This document shows positions 8,847 to 18,424 of a stretch of 64,000 nt of DNA, piece after piece. The stretch comes from Paenibacillus pinihumi DSM 23905 = JCM 16419 (GTDB lineage Bacteria > Bacillota > Bacilli > Paenibacillales > Paenibacillaceae), in NCBI RefSeq assembly GCF_000422505.1, contig NZ_KE383864.1, forward strand, positions 478,381-542,380, in the 5' to 3' direction. A program made the translations under genes and the position numbers. The number at the start of each line of letters is the position of its first letter. Within the stretch, counting starts at the first letter, position 1. The notes beneath the pieces are model-generated. The model was not told where the DNA came from and did not search any database. It worked only from the letters and a program-made list of their open reading frames with translations.

Positions 8847-11800
8847 TTAGAACAGCGACAGCTGGTTGGACTCCGGGAGCCCTCTAAAGCAGCCCATCGA
8901 ACCCAACATTTCCACAACTGTTTTACTTGCCTTGGATTTTTGCTGAAAATCCTCAATGGACAGGAATTCCCCATGTTCGCGGGCACCGGCAATATTGCGT
9001 GCCGCATTGTCACCTATGCCGCCAATTGCCGCAAAGGGAGGAATCAGGGAATCGCCGTCAATTTTGAATTTAAGCGCGTCTGAACGGTACAAGTCAATCG
9101 GCTTGAAAGAAAAGCCGCGCGCAGTCATCTCCAGTGCCATCTCCAAAATCGAGATCATTGCTTTCTCCTTTGGCAGTGCCTGGAAGCCTTTGTTCTCTAT
9201 TTCGACAAGCCGCTTCAAAATCGCATCATACCCCTGGCAAAGCAGCTCAAGATCGAAGTCCTCCGCACGAACCGAGAAATAGGTTGCATAGTATGCGATC
9301 GGATAATAAAGCTTGAAGTACGCGGTACGAACAGCGGAAATAACGTATGCGGCAGCATGCGCCTTCGGAAACATGTACTCGATTTTCAGACAGGAGTCAA
9401 TGTACCATTGCGGCACCTTGCACCGCTTCATTTCCTCGATCCATTCCGGGGTAAGACCTTTACCTTTACGCACACTCTCGGTAATTTTGAACGCCAGTCC
9501 GGCATCCATACCCGCCTTGTAGATCAGGTAGAGCATAATATCATCCCGGCAGCCGATAACCGTCTTGATGTTGCAGGTGTTGTTCTTAATCAGTTCCTGG
9601 GCATTGCCGAGCCATACACCCGTTCCATGTGACAGTCCGGAAATCTGAAGCAAATCGGCAAAGGACGACGGCTGCGTCTCCTGAAGCATCTGGCGGACGA
9701 ACTTGGTTCCCATCTCCGGCACACCAAAAGTAGCAACCGGACTACGGATCTGCTCAGGCAATACTTGTAATGCTTCCGTTGAGTTGAACATGCTCATGAC
9801 CTTCGGATCATTCATCGGAATTGTCGTCGGATCCACCCCGGTCAAATCCTGAAGCATCCGCATCATCGTCGGATCATCATGCCCCAGAATATCGAGTTTA
9901 AGCAGGTTCGCATCGAAGGCGTGGTAATCAAAATGCGTCGTTTTCCATTCTGCTGAGGTGTCATCGGCCGGATACTGCACTGGCGTAATGTCCTCAACTT
10001 CCATGTAATCCGGTACAACAACAATTCCCCCCGGATGCTGCCCAGTGCTCCGCTTTACTCCCGTACAGCCATTAGCAAGTCGGTTCAACTCGGCCCCGCG
10101 CCATTTGCGGCCTTCTTTTTCTTCATACTTCTTGGCAAAGCCGAACGCAGTCTTCTCGGCTACCGTGCCAATCGTTCCTGCACGGAATACACATTTCTCG
10201 CTGAAGAGAACTTTCGTATAGTTATGCGCATGCGGCTGATATTCCCCGGAAAAGTTAAGATCGATATCGGGAACCTTATCCCCTTTAAAGCCAAGAAATG
10301 TCTCGAACGGAATGTCCTGACCGTCACCCTTCATTTTCTGACCGCAATTTGGACAGTTTTTATCCGGAAGGTCGAAGCCGCTCGGGATGCTGCCATCCAG
10401 AAACCAATCGCTGTGCAAACATTTCGGATTTCTGCACATATAATGTGCAGGCAGCGGGTTAACTTCGGAAATTCCAAGGAAAAGCGCTACAACAGATGAA
10501 CCTACAGATCCCCGCGATCCGACCAGATAGCCGTCTTCATTAGACTTCTTAACAAGCCGTTCTGAAATCAGATAGTTCGCTGAGAAGCCGAATTTGATAA
10601 TGGGCACGAGTTCCTTCTCCAGCCGCTGGACAACAACATCCGGCAGCTCTTCTCCATACATCAACTTGGCGGTGCTATAGCAGGTGTTGCGGATTTCCTC
10701 GTCCGCGCCTTCAATAATCGGCGTAAACAGCTTGTCCGGGAACATCTCATAAGACTCAAAACGCTCTGCGAGTTGAACCGTATTGGTAACGACCACTTCA
10801 TACGCCGTCTGCTCCCCGAGAAAGGCGAACTCCTCCAGCATTTCCTTCGTCGTCCGGAAGTGGGCGTCCGGCTTGCGCATATCCTTAAGCGGGCTGAAGC
10901 CGGTAATGCCATGAATCGTAATATCACGGAATATTTTGTCCCTTGGATTCAAGTAATGGACATTCCCCGTTGCGATTACCGGTTTGTTCAGCTTTCTGCC
11001 GATTTCAAGAATGCGGCGATGAGCCTGTTCGATCTCGGCACGACTTCCAACCAGCCCCTTCTCGACAAGGTGCATGTAGAATCCGACCGGCTGTATCTCC
11101 AGGACATCATAGAACTCGGCAACCTCTTCGGCCTCCTCTACCGTTTTGTTCAGCACGGTCTCGAAAAACTCACCTTTCTCACAACCGGAGATGACAAGAA
11201 GTCCTTCCCGCATCTGGGTTAACTTGCTCTTTGGAATACAGGCGACCCGCTTGAAATGCTCCGTATGGGAGAGTGAAATCAGCTTGAACAGATTCTTCTT
11301 CCCAATGGCATTCAACGCATAAATATTGCAATGAAACGGACGGGTATTTGACAGATCAAGACCGACATAGTCGTTGAGCTGATGAAGGCCTGTAATGCTG
11401 CGGGCAGCCGCGTCCTTGATCAGGCCGAATAAAATGCCGCCCAGCGCCAGGGAGTCGTCAACCGCGCGGTGATGGTTTTCGAGTCCAACCTTATATTTGT
11501 CAGCCAACGTATTAAGCCGGTGGTTTTTCATTGTCGGATGAAGAAAACGGGCCAACTCCAGCGTATCGAGCACCGGGTTGGTCAATTCAGGAAGCCCGAT
11601 ATTCTTGCATGCCGCCTGAATAAATCCGATATCGAATCTTGCATTATGCGCTACGAGTACCGAATCGCCGATAAACTCGACAAATTCGCGCAGCTTTGGT
11701 TCAAGCTCGGGAGCATCCACGACCATATCATCGGTAATGCTGGTCAACTGTTGGATGTGGTAAGGAATTTTCTCATGCGGATTAATAAAGGTTTCGAAAC

Positions 11801-13160
11801 GGTCGATTTCCTTGCCGCCCACCATCTTGACGCCGGCCAGCTCGATGATTTTGTTATTAATAATCGACAAACCGGTCGTCTCGATATCGAAGACGATATA
11901 TTCCGTTTCCTCCAGCGACTCCTGGCGTGGATTCAGTACTATCGGAACGGAATCATTTACCACATTAGCCTCAAGACCAAACAAAACTTTAATTCCGTTC
12001 TTCTTGCCTGCCTTGAAGGCTTCGGGATAACACTGCACATTGCTGTGATCCGTAACCGCAATCGCCTGGTGTCCCCATTTGGCAGCTGTCTTGATGTACG
12101 TATCAATTGAAGTTACCGCGTCCATCGTGCTCATGGTGGAGTGCAGATGGAATTCCACTCTTTTCTCCTCGGCTTCATCCGTCCGTTCGCGTGGTGTTTT
12201 GACCTCATGCAAATCGCTCGGCATCATGACCAGCTCAGGCTCCTGCATGAAACGGTCATATTCCACCCGTCCGCGCGCCTTAACCCATTTGCCGTTTGCA
12301 AGCAGACTAAGCACTTTGACATCTTCCTTCGTTTTGGCAAACATCTTCATCGCCAATGAATCGGAGAAATCGGTCAGATTAAACGTGAACAGGGTACTGC
12401 CGTTACGCAGCTCCTTGACATCCAGACCGAAAATCGTGCCCTGGACCGTAATCTTTTTCTCCTCTTCCTGGATTTGCATGATCGGCGTCGGCTCCTCGCG
12501 GATGTCGTAACCGACCACCAGGCGAACTTCCTCACCATCGTTTGCCAGCTCCTCCTCCGGCACGCTCGCCATCATCTGCTCGATGATTTCCCGCTCTTCC
12601 TGCTCCTTGCGCTGGGTAAATTTCTCCAGCTCTTCCGCACTGGTTTCAGCCTCCGCCACACGCAGCTTGAGCGGGAATGAACGGCGAAAATGCTGTGAAA
12701 AGTACCCGGATGCAGTTTCATCAATTTTTTTCAAGCGTGCCATCTGCAGGACAGCCTCATCCCGAAGAGCCAGCCACAAGCCGCCATTGTTCAGCTCCAA
12801 CTTGGCCTTGCCAAGCCAGCCGTTGACAGAAGCCATCTCCTGCTGGGCATAGGACACAAAGAGAGGCCAATAGCTCTCCACCAGCTCGTGGGTAGATACC
12901 CGCTCATCATAGTCGGTAATGAAGGCGACATCAGCAATATGAGCGAATTTTTCTTTGATCGTCTGCGTAAACCTGACATAAGCCTCTAAAGGCACCAAGG
13001 ACGTCTTGCGGATGCAAAACGTCCATGACCGGTTATTCTGGCTTACGATGACCTTCTCAAGCTCCCCGTCGGAGTAAAACGATTCGATGAACGCCTGCGG
13101 CAGCTCCGCCTGCTTCATCATCAGCTCGAAGCGGAGTCTTTTTTCCCCTGGTTTGTTCAA
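8847..13160 (-). CDS. polC: DNA polymerase III alpha subunit, PolC type
   Basis: PolC is the replicative polymerase of low-GC Gram-positives and combines polymerase with 3'-5' proofreading. The 1437-residue protein has, in order, N-terminal domains, an OB fold, the first PHP segment (HLHSTMSTMDAVTS), a DEDD exonuclease (FDIETTG ... NHRLNTLADKY ... HHRAVDD), the second PHP part, a zinc cluster (CxxxxC ... CPNCG), the catalytic palm with PDIDLNFSGEYQ, and a C-terminal NQLSLF tail that resembles a beta-clamp-binding motif. I prefer the TTG at 13160, six bases after GGGGGAG; a TTG five codons upstream overlaps the ribosome binding site. Confidence 0.97.
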   Translation of the reverse strand: MNKPGEKRLRFELMMKQAELPQAFIESFYSDGELEKVIVSQNNRSWTFCIRKTSLVPLEAYVRFTQTIKEKFAHIADVAFITDYDERVSTHELVESYWPLFVSYAQQEMASVNGWLGKAKLELNNGGLWLALRDEAVLQMARLKKIDETASGYFSQHFRRSFPLKLRVAEAETSAEELEKFTQRKEQEEREIIEQMMASVPEEELANDGEEVRLVVGYDIREEPTPIMQIQEEEKKITVQGTIFGLDVKELRNGSTLFTFNLTDFSDSLAMKMFAKTKEDVKVLSLLANGKWVKARGRVEYDRFMQEPELVMMPSDLHEVKTPRERTDEAEEKRVEFHLHSTMSTMDAVTSIDTYIKTAAKWGHQAIAVTDHSNVQCYPEAFKAGKKNGIKVLFGLEANVVNDSVPIVLNPRQESLEETEYIVFDIETTGLSIINNKIIELAGVKMVGGKEIDRFETFINPHEKIPYHIQQLTSITDDMVVDAPELEPKLREFVEFIGDSVLVAHNARFDIGFIQAACKNIGLPELTNPVLDTLELARFLHPTMKNHRLNTLADKYKVGLENHHRAVDDSLALGGILFGLIKDAAARSITGLHQLNDYVGLDLSNTRPFHCNIYALNAIGKKNLFKLISLSHTEHFKRVACIPKSKLTQMREGLLVISGCEKGEFFETVLNKTVEEAEEVAEFYDVLEIQPVGFYMHLVEKGLVGSRAEIEQAHRRILEIGRKLNKPVIATGNVHYLNPRDKIFRDITIHGITGFSPLKDMRKPDAHFRTTKEMLEEFAFLGEQTAYEVVVTNTVQLAERFESYEMFPDKLFTPIIEGADEEIRNTCYSTAKLMYGEELPDVVVQRLEKELVPIIKFGFSANYLISERLVKKSNEDGYLVGSRGSVGSSVVALFLGISEVNPLPAHYMCRNPKCLHSDWFLDGSIPSGFDLPDKNCPNCGQKMKGDGQDIPFETFLGFKGDKVPDIDLNFSGEYQPHAHNYTKVLFSEKCVFRAGTIGTVAEKTAFGFAKKYEEKEGRKWRGAELNRLANGCTGVKRSTGQHPGGIVVVPDYMEVEDITPVQYPADDTSAEWKTTHFDYHAFDANLLKLDILGHDDPTMMRMLQDLTGVDPTTIPMNDPKVMSMFNSTEALQVLPEQIRSPVATFGVPEMGTKFVRQMLQETQPSSFADLLQISGLSHGTGVWLGNAQELIKNNTCNIKTVIGCRDDIMLYLIYKAGMDAGLAFKITESVRKGKGLTPEWIEEMKRCKVPQWYIDSCLKIEYMFPKAHAAAYVISAVRTAYFKLYYPIAYYATYFSVRAEDFDLELLCQGYDAILKRLVEIENKGFQALPKEKAMISILEMALEMTARGFSFKPIDLYRSDALKFKIDGDSLIPPFAAIGGIGDNAARNIAGAREHGEFLSIEDFQQKSKASKTVVEMLGSMGCFRGLPESNQLSLF

Positions 13161-13194
13161 TGTTTTCTCCCCCAATTCAAAACCGTAAACCCTT

Positions 13195-13200
13195 ATTATA
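13195..13200 (-). promoter_or_regulatory. candidate -10 box for polC
   Basis: A perfect TATAAT lies about 35 bases upstream of the polC start, in the 259-base gap after proS. No good -35 sits at 16-18 bases, so the promoter is uncertain. The rest of the gap holds one strong hairpin (13361..13392) and no credible gene. Confidence 0.35.
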
Positions 13201-13360
13201 GTAATCTAGCGCAAACGGCTTTGCCGTCCTTTGACGGATAATAGCCACGTTTCGCATAGAATATTTATAAAGGGAAAACCTGTGAATTCTAATATTTCCA
13301 GCATAAACGCTGGCCTTCCTTGCATGAAGCGGCCAATATTTCGCTTGAATAAACAATCAA

Positions 13361-13392
13361 GAGGAAAAGCAAATAGTCTTATGCTTTTCCTC
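13361..13392 (-). terminator. hairpin after proS, possible terminator
   Basis: An 11-pair perfect stem (GAGGAAAAGCA/TGCTTTTCCTC) with a ten-base loop starts 28 bases after the proS stop. It is followed by TTGATTGTTTATT rather than a clean U-run. It could be an imperfect terminator or an mRNA 3'-end stabiliser between proS and polC. Confidence 0.5.
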
Positions 13393-13419
13393 CTTACGGG
13401 CATACAATAGGTTTAATTA

Positions 13420-14868
13420 TTAATAGGCTCTGGCAAATACAACCGTATGAGCAGCTTTCTCTCCACACACCAAACAGTTTTCCTTATGCGAGGACGGCGT
13501 GAATGGAATGTTGCGGCTGGTTGCGCCGGTCTCTTCCTTTACCTGCTTCTCGCAGGCAGCAGATCCGCACCAGCCCGCCTCTACAAAGCCGCGCTTCTCT
13601 TCCAGCAGCGCCTTCATTTCATCCAGCGTATCCACGGATTTAAAGTTATCCTCACGGAACTGTTTGGCCTTTTCATACATGGACTGCTGGGTATCATCCA
13701 GCATTTTTTGAATCTCTTCCACGAGATCTGCCTGTTGAACAATTCGCTTTTCTCCGGTAATACGGGAGACTAGTACGACTTGTCCGTTTTCCATGTCACG
13801 CGGCCCGAGCTCCAGGCGAACCGGCACACCGCGCATTTCGTACTCGTTGAACTTCCAGCCCGGGCTTACGTCCGAACGGTCATCGACACGTACCCGAATG
13901 CCCGCTTTTTTCAGCTCGGCATACAGCTCGTCCACTCTGCCTACTACCTGTTCGCGGGTTTTAGCAGGCCCGATCGGAATCATAATGACTTGTGTAGGCG
14001 CAACCTTAGGCGGAAGTGCCAGACCGCGGTCATCCCCATGAACCATAATCAGAGCACCGATCAGGCGCGTGCTCACACCCCAGGAAGTGGTATGGGCGAA
14101 CTGAAGAGTATTTTCACGATCCAAATATTTGATATCAAAGGCAACAGCAAAATTCGTTCCGAGGTAATGCGAGGTTCCCGCCTGAACTGCACGGCCGTCC
14201 TTCATCATCGCTTCAATGGAATAGGTATCCACAGCTCCCGCAAATTTTTCGGATGGTGTCTTTTGTCCGACAATAACCGGAATGGCCAGGAAACTCTCTA
14301 CAAAGTCCCGGTAAATTTCCAGCATCTGCATTGTTTCCTGGCGTGCCTCTTCCTCGGTCTCATGGGCGGTATGGCCTTCTTGCCAGAGGAATTCGCTCGT
14401 CCTCAGGAATGGCAGTGTCCGTTTCTCCCAGCGAACCACGTTCGCCCACTGGTTAATGAGCAGCGGCAGATCACGGTAGGACTGAATCCATTTTGCATAC
14501 ATATGGCCAATCATCGTCTCGGAAGTCGGGCGTATTGCCAAGCGCTCCTCAAGCACTTCACCGGCAGCCTCGGTCACCCAAGGAAGCTCAGGATTGAAGC
14601 CTTCGACATGCTCCTTCTCCTTTTGGAAGAAACTCTCGGGGATGAAGAGCGGGAAATAGGCGTTGCGGTGTCCGGTTTCCTTGAAGCGGGCGTCCAGATC
14701 ACGCTGAATATTTTCCCACAGCTCATAGCCCTCTGGACGGAAAACGATACAACCGCGTACCGGCGAGTAATCCATCAATTCGGCTTTCTTGATTACATCG
14801 ATATACCATCTGGAGAAATCCTCGCTTTGAGGCGTAATCTCCGTTACAAATTGTTTATCCTTTGACAT
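13420..14868 (-). CDS. proS: prolyl-tRNA synthetase, eukaryote/archaea-like type
   Basis: ProS charges tRNA-Pro with proline. This 482-residue enzyme is of the short class without the bacterial editing insertion. It has class II motifs RPTSE and RWEKRTLPFLRTSEFLWQEGH, and a C-terminal zinc-like domain with Cys residues (CGSAAC ... CLVCG) ending in FARAY, as in archaeal and eukaryotic ProRS. B. subtilis has a 564-residue bacterial-type ProS at the same locus, so this looks like in-place replacement in the lineage. I chose the ATG at 14868 (MSKDKQFV), five bases after GGGAGG; the frame extends 25 codons upstream without family resemblance. Confidence 0.95.
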   Translation of the reverse strand: MSKDKQFVTEITPQSEDFSRWYIDVIKKAELMDYSPVRGCIVFRPEGYELWENIQRDLDARFKETGHRNAYFPLFIPESFFQKEKEHVEGFNPELPWVTEAAGEVLEERLAIRPTSETMIGHMYAKWIQSYRDLPLLINQWANVVRWEKRTLPFLRTSEFLWQEGHTAHETEEEARQETMQMLEIYRDFVESFLAIPVIVGQKTPSEKFAGAVDTYSIEAMMKDGRAVQAGTSHYLGTNFAVAFDIKYLDRENTLQFAHTTSWGVSTRLIGALIMVHGDDRGLALPPKVAPTQVIMIPIGPAKTREQVVGRVDELYAELKKAGIRVRVDDRSDVSPGWKFNEYEMRGVPVRLELGPRDMENGQVVLVSRITGEKRIVQQADLVEEIQKMLDDTQQSMYEKAKQFREDNFKSVDTLDEMKALLEEKRGFVEAGWCGSAACEKQVKEETGATSRNIPFTPSSHKENCLVCGEKAAHTVVFARAY

Positions 14869-14899
14869 AGGGGCCTCCCGAAATGACGAACGTAAACGA

Positions 14900-14935
14900 C
14901 CGCTCTGCACGTACCTTGAAGTATGGCAAGAGCGG
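14900..14935 (-). other. leader hairpin upstream of proS
   Basis: CCGCTCT pairs with AGAGCGG. Inside, TGC/GCA and TAC/GTA pairs continue the stem around a small internal loop, with a TTCAAG terminal loop. It lies about 30 bases before the proS start and has no U-run. The rseP-proS gap is only 170 bases and shows no T-box consensus, so a classic T-box riboswitch is unlikely. Confidence 0.4.
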
Positions 14936-14952
14936 CGTTTCATTTAGCTTAA

Positions 14953-14985
14953 ACGGCTGCCGCCGAGTGTTGCAGCGGCAGCCGT
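14953..14985 (-). terminator. hairpin after rseP, probable terminator
   Basis: A perfect 11-pair GC-rich stem (ACGGCTGCCGC/GCGGCAGCCGT) with an 11-base loop lies 53 bases after the rseP stop and is followed by TTTAAGC. The U-tract is short but the stem is very stable, so it probably ends the rpsB-to-rseP group before proS. Confidence 0.6.
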
Positions 14986-15038
14986 GTTCCTAGTAGAAAA
15001 TCATCTTATTCTGTTATGCTCATTTGGTATGTTGATTT

Positions 15039-16313
15039 TTAACCCCGAACCAGCCTCATGACATCATTGTACGTGACAGCAATCATGAGCAGCATCAGCA
15101 TCGCGAATCCGATAAAATGAACCATGCTCTCCCGGTTCGGATCGACCGGTCTGCCGCGCACGGCCTCCAAGCCGAGGAAGATGAGGCGGCTGCCATCAAG
15201 TGCGGGAATCGGCAGCAGATTGAATATCCCCAGGTACAAGCTCAAAATGGCTGTCCACGAGGTGAGCTGTACGATACCGCTGCTGGCAATCTGACTCGTA
15301 ATTTCAGCAGTCCGAACCGGCCCTCCAAGATCATCCAGTTTGAACTGTCCGGTGATAAGCATTTTAAAGCTGTCAAAAATGACCACCGTCATATTTTTCA
15401 TCGCTTTGCCTGCATAGGTAATCGTCTCTCCGAAGCCTGCCTGGCGAGTCGGGTAATCACGCCCGATACCTACCTTGCCTTCGCCTGTCTCAGGGTCAGG
15501 TTTAGGAGTAATGCTCAATTTTATAGCCTTTCCATCACGGATGATTGTCCATTCCATCGGCTTGTTGGCGGATTTTCCAACCAGTTCGATTAGTTTGTTG
15601 AAATCACCACCGATTGCAACACCATTAACCGTCTTGATTTCATCTCCTACTTGCAAATCAGCTTCGGCCGCAGGCTGACCTTTAACAATCTGTCCGATTT
15701 GCACCTTTTCCACAGGCTCTATCGGAATGCCAGCCATTTGAATATGAATGGCAAACAGCACAAATGCCAGCACAAAATTCATAAGCGGTCCGGCAAATAT
15801 TGCAAGTGCACGCTGGCCAACTGTTTTACTGCCGAACTGACGGTTATAAGGCGCAATCTGCGTATCTCTTCCCTTGGAGATCATCGAAGCCTGCGGATGA
15901 ACCTCAAGCTCCTCTACTTCTCCTTCGACATTCAGAGAAATTTTAAGCTTATGCTCCAAATCGATAAACTCGACCTCGCCGCGGATGACATTGCTGCGCT
16001 CATCCAGCCGGTCCAGATAAATCCGGGTCACTTTGCCGCCGTCCACTCGCACTGCAATCGTCTGGCCGCTTTGAACCTCAACGATTTCCGGGTCCTCCCC
16101 GGCCATCCGAACAAATCCGCCTGCAGGGATTAATCGCAACGTATAGCGGGTTTCACCCTTTTTAACTGAAAACAGCTTTGGTCCAAAGCCGATTGCGAAT
16201 TCTCTGACCAAAATTCCTGCCCGCTTGGCGAAATAAAAATGTCCCCACTCATGGATGGACACAATCACAAAAAAGACAAGAACCGTCAGCAAAATATTTT
16301 GAACCATTTCCAA
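15039..16313 (-). CDS. rseP: site-2 intramembrane metalloprotease RseP/RasP
   Basis: RasP cleaves membrane-embedded substrates such as anti-sigma factors, signal peptide remnants and division proteins. The 424-residue protein has the HEWGH zinc motif at residues 21-25 in the first membrane segment, an AIGFGPK stretch, a central PDZ domain (about 210-290) and the second zinc motif NLLPIPALDGSRL near the C-terminus, followed by a final membrane helix. The usual second glycine of LDGGR is serine here. The start is TTG at 16313, nine bases after GGGAGG; the ATG two codons later is an alternative. It follows dxr by 90 bases. Confidence 0.94.
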   Translation of the reverse strand: MEMVQNILLTVLVFFVIVSIHEWGHFYFAKRAGILVREFAIGFGPKLFSVKKGETRYTLRLIPAGGFVRMAGEDPEIVEVQSGQTIAVRVDGGKVTRIYLDRLDERSNVIRGEVEFIDLEHKLKISLNVEGEVEELEVHPQASMISKGRDTQIAPYNRQFGSKTVGQRALAIFAGPLMNFVLAFVLFAIHIQMAGIPIEPVEKVQIGQIVKGQPAAEADLQVGDEIKTVNGVAIGGDFNKLIELVGKSANKPMEWTIIRDGKAIKLSITPKPDPETGEGKVGIGRDYPTRQAGFGETITYAGKAMKNMTVVIFDSFKMLITGQFKLDDLGGPVRTAEITSQIASSGIVQLTSWTAILSLYLGIFNLLPIPALDGSRLIFLGLEAVRGRPVDPNRESMVHFIGFAMLMLLMIAVTYNDVMRLVRG

Positions 16314-16403
16314 ATTGTCCTGCCTCCCTGTTCATAACGGCATGTACCTAGATTATCATTATTCTCCCCCTTGATTCAAGAGAACCGTTTTTGACAGGGT
16401 ATG

Positions 16404-17543
16404 TTAAATCCGGGATGCCGTATGGCGCGCCCAGGCATCCGTTTCCTCAATTGCCTGAACATCAGCAAGCTCGGCCACATGATGGCGCTCCAGCACTTGC
16501 TCCAGCACGCGTTCAATATCCAGAAATGATATTTCACCCTTCAGAAAACGGGCCACAGCCACTTCATTCGCAGCATTGAATACAGTTGGAGCGGAACCAC
16601 CAGCACGCCCGCAAGCAAAAGCCATTGCCACACAAGGATACCGTTCCATGTCCATTGGCCGGAAGTTGAGCGAGCCGATCTCAGAAAGACTTAGCGGCTT
16701 GGCCGGGTTGGGATAGCGTTCAGGATAAGTTAATGCATATTGAATGGGAACTCTCATATCTGGAAGCCCTAGCTGGGCGATAATGCTGTAATCAACAAAC
16801 TCAACAAAGGAATGGATAATGCTCTCAGGATGGATGAGGACTTCAATTTGGTCATAGCTCATTCCAAACAGCCAACGGGCCTCGATAACCTCCAGCCCTT
16901 TGTTCACCATTGTAGCGGAATCTATCGTAATTTTTGCTCCCATTGACCAGTTTGGATGATTAAGCGCTTGCTCGACAGTTACACCTTCAAGTTCCTGTCT
17001 GGTCCGGTCACGGAACGAACCGCCTGATGCGGTAAGTACAATTTTACGAACTTCCTTGACGGATTCACCGTTCAGGCATTGGAAAATAGCAGAATGCTCA
17101 CTGTCTACAGGGAGAATCGGCACTTGTTTCTCTGCCGCCTTCTGCATCACAAGATGCCCGGCCGTAACCAGTGTTTCCTTATTTGCCAGCCCGATTGCAA
17201 TTCCGGCTTCGATGGCAGCCAGGGTTGGACGCAGACCGCAGCTTCCGACCAGCGCAGTAACCACCATGTCTGCCCCGGTATCGGCTGCTGCCTGTATGAT
17301 GCCTTCCTCCCCATGCACAACACGAATATCCGACGGCAGCAAGTCAGCTGCACGCTCAGCAGCCGTCTTGTCAGACAATGCCACAAGTCGGGGACGAAAA
17401 CGGAGAGCTTGGCTGACAAGCAGTTCCACATTGGAGCCGGCTGTCAGGGCAACCACTTGAAAACGCTCCGGATGGCTTGCAATAACATCCAGGGTTTGCG
17501 TGCCGATTGAGCCCGTAGAGCCCAGTATGCTTATTTTTTTCAA
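16404..17543 (-). CDS. dxr: 1-deoxy-D-xylulose 5-phosphate reductoisomerase
   Basis: DXR makes 2-C-methylerythritol 4-phosphate, the first committed step of the non-mevalonate isoprenoid pathway, using NADPH and a divalent metal. The 379-residue protein starts with the NADPH-binding loop GSTGSIG (residues 8-14). It contains [10 protein letters not shown], a metal-site [11 protein letters not shown] and the flexible-loop sequence [21 protein letters not shown]. The start codon is TTG, eight bases after GGAGG. It sits between cdsA and rseP, next to uppS, so precursor supply and use for undecaprenyl phosphate are clustered. Confidence 0.97.
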   Translation of the reverse strand: MKKISILGSTGSIGTQTLDVIASHPERFQVVALTAGSNVELLVSQALRFRPRLVALSDKTAAERAADLLPSDIRVVHGEEGIIQAAADTGADMVVTALVGSCGLRPTLAAIEAGIAIGLANKETLVTAGHLVMQKAAEKQVPILPVDSEHSAIFQCLNGESVKEVRKIVLTASGGSFRDRTRQELEGVTVEQALNHPNWSMGAKITIDSATMVNKGLEVIEARWLFGMSYDQIEVLIHPESIIHSFVEFVDYSIIAQLGLPDMRVPIQYALTYPERYPNPAKPLSLSEIGSLNFRPMDMERYPCVAMAFACGRAGGSAPTVFNAANEVAVARFLKGEISFLDIERVLEQVLERHHVAELADVQAIEETDAWARHTASRI

Positions 17544-17610
17544 CTGCTTTGCCTCCTTGTTTTTACGAATCAGGCCGTTATGATTGCGGTTGATGGCTTC
17601 TTCCGAAGCC

Positions 17611-18402
17611 TCATGTCAGTAATCCCGTAAAGACCAGAATCGGATAAACAATGAGCCAGCTGTCACAGCGGTCCAGTACGCCGCCATGCCCCGGCAGCAG
17701 CGATCCCGTATCCTTGATTCCGCGGATACGTTTGTAGGCAGACTGAATCAGATCGCCCATCTGTCCGGCAATTGCGCTGACTGCGCCGATCGCCAGAGCC
17801 TGTCCCATGCTGATAAATTGGGGAGCCAACAAAGCAAACAAAACTGCAACTGCAAGGGAAAGAATAATCCCTCCAATTGACCCTTCAATGGTCTTATTAG
17901 GAGAAATCGCCGGCCAAAGCTTGTTGCGCCCAAAAGCCCGGCCAAAAAAGTAGGCGCCGATATCCGAAGACCAAATACAGCCAAATGCCAAAAAGGTAGC
18001 CAGCAGGCCATACTCGTCCATCAGTCGTACATCCATCATGGCTGAAAAACCAAAGCCAATGTAAAAGGCACCTAGCAGCAAGTTAGCGGCATGATCGATA
18101 GTCGTCTTGTTTTTCGTCAAAACCGTCCAGACCAGAAGAATCAGCATGACCCACCACATAAGCGAGCCCAGAGAAGGCGCTTCGCCTCCTGTAAGCTGCC
18201 ACGGCCAGGCTATAGCCAGCGTAGCCAGACTGCCTGTCAGGGCAGCCGGATGGCTCCATGCAAGCCCGTTCATGCGCACAAATTCATAGTAGCCAATAAG
18301 CGCAAGAACGAGCAGTAATCCTATGTATGCCCACCCGCCAATCAGCAAAAGGGCGAGAAAACCGGCGCCGGCAATGACGCCGGTCAAAATTCGTTGTTTC
18401 AA
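17611..18402 (-). CDS. cdsA: phosphatidate cytidylyltransferase
   Basis: CdsA makes CDP-diacylglycerol, the branch-point precursor of membrane phospholipids. The 263-residue protein is almost entirely hydrophobic (about eight membrane helices) and holds the family signature [12 protein letters not shown] and a C-terminal [23 protein letters not shown] set the start at TTG 18402 ([12 protein letters not shown]) because the family begins there and GGAG lies 11 bases upstream; earlier starts would overlap uppS by over 100 bases. The gap to uppS is 22 bases, consistent with one operon. Confidence 0.93.
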   Translation of the reverse strand: MKQRILTGVIAGAGFLALLLIGGWAYIGLLLVLALIGYYEFVRMNGLAWSHPAALTGSLATLAIAWPWQLTGGEAPSLGSLMWWVMLILLVWTVLTKNKTTIDHAANLLLGAFYIGFGFSAMMDVRLMDEYGLLATFLAFGCIWSSDIGAYFFGRAFGRNKLWPAISPNKTIEGSIGGIILSLAVAVLFALLAPQFISMGQALAIGAVSAIAGQMGDLIQSAYKRIRGIKDTGSLLPGHGGVLDRCDSWLIVYPILVFTGLLT

Positions 18403-18424
18403 GTTTTTGCACGCTCCGATCGCC

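Noticed and set aside
13206-13403. A 65-codon minus-strand frame in the proS-polC gap
   Set aside because: It spans the hairpin and lacks a sensible ribosome binding site; no family recognised.
13780-14865. A 361-codon plus-strand frame
   Set aside because: Antisense to proS; no recognisable family or ribosome binding site.
14869-15038. Possible T-box riboswitch before proS
   Set aside because: The gap is only 170 bases, the T-box sequence (TGGNACCGCG) is not seen, and the visible hairpins do not form the usual stem I to antiterminator layout.
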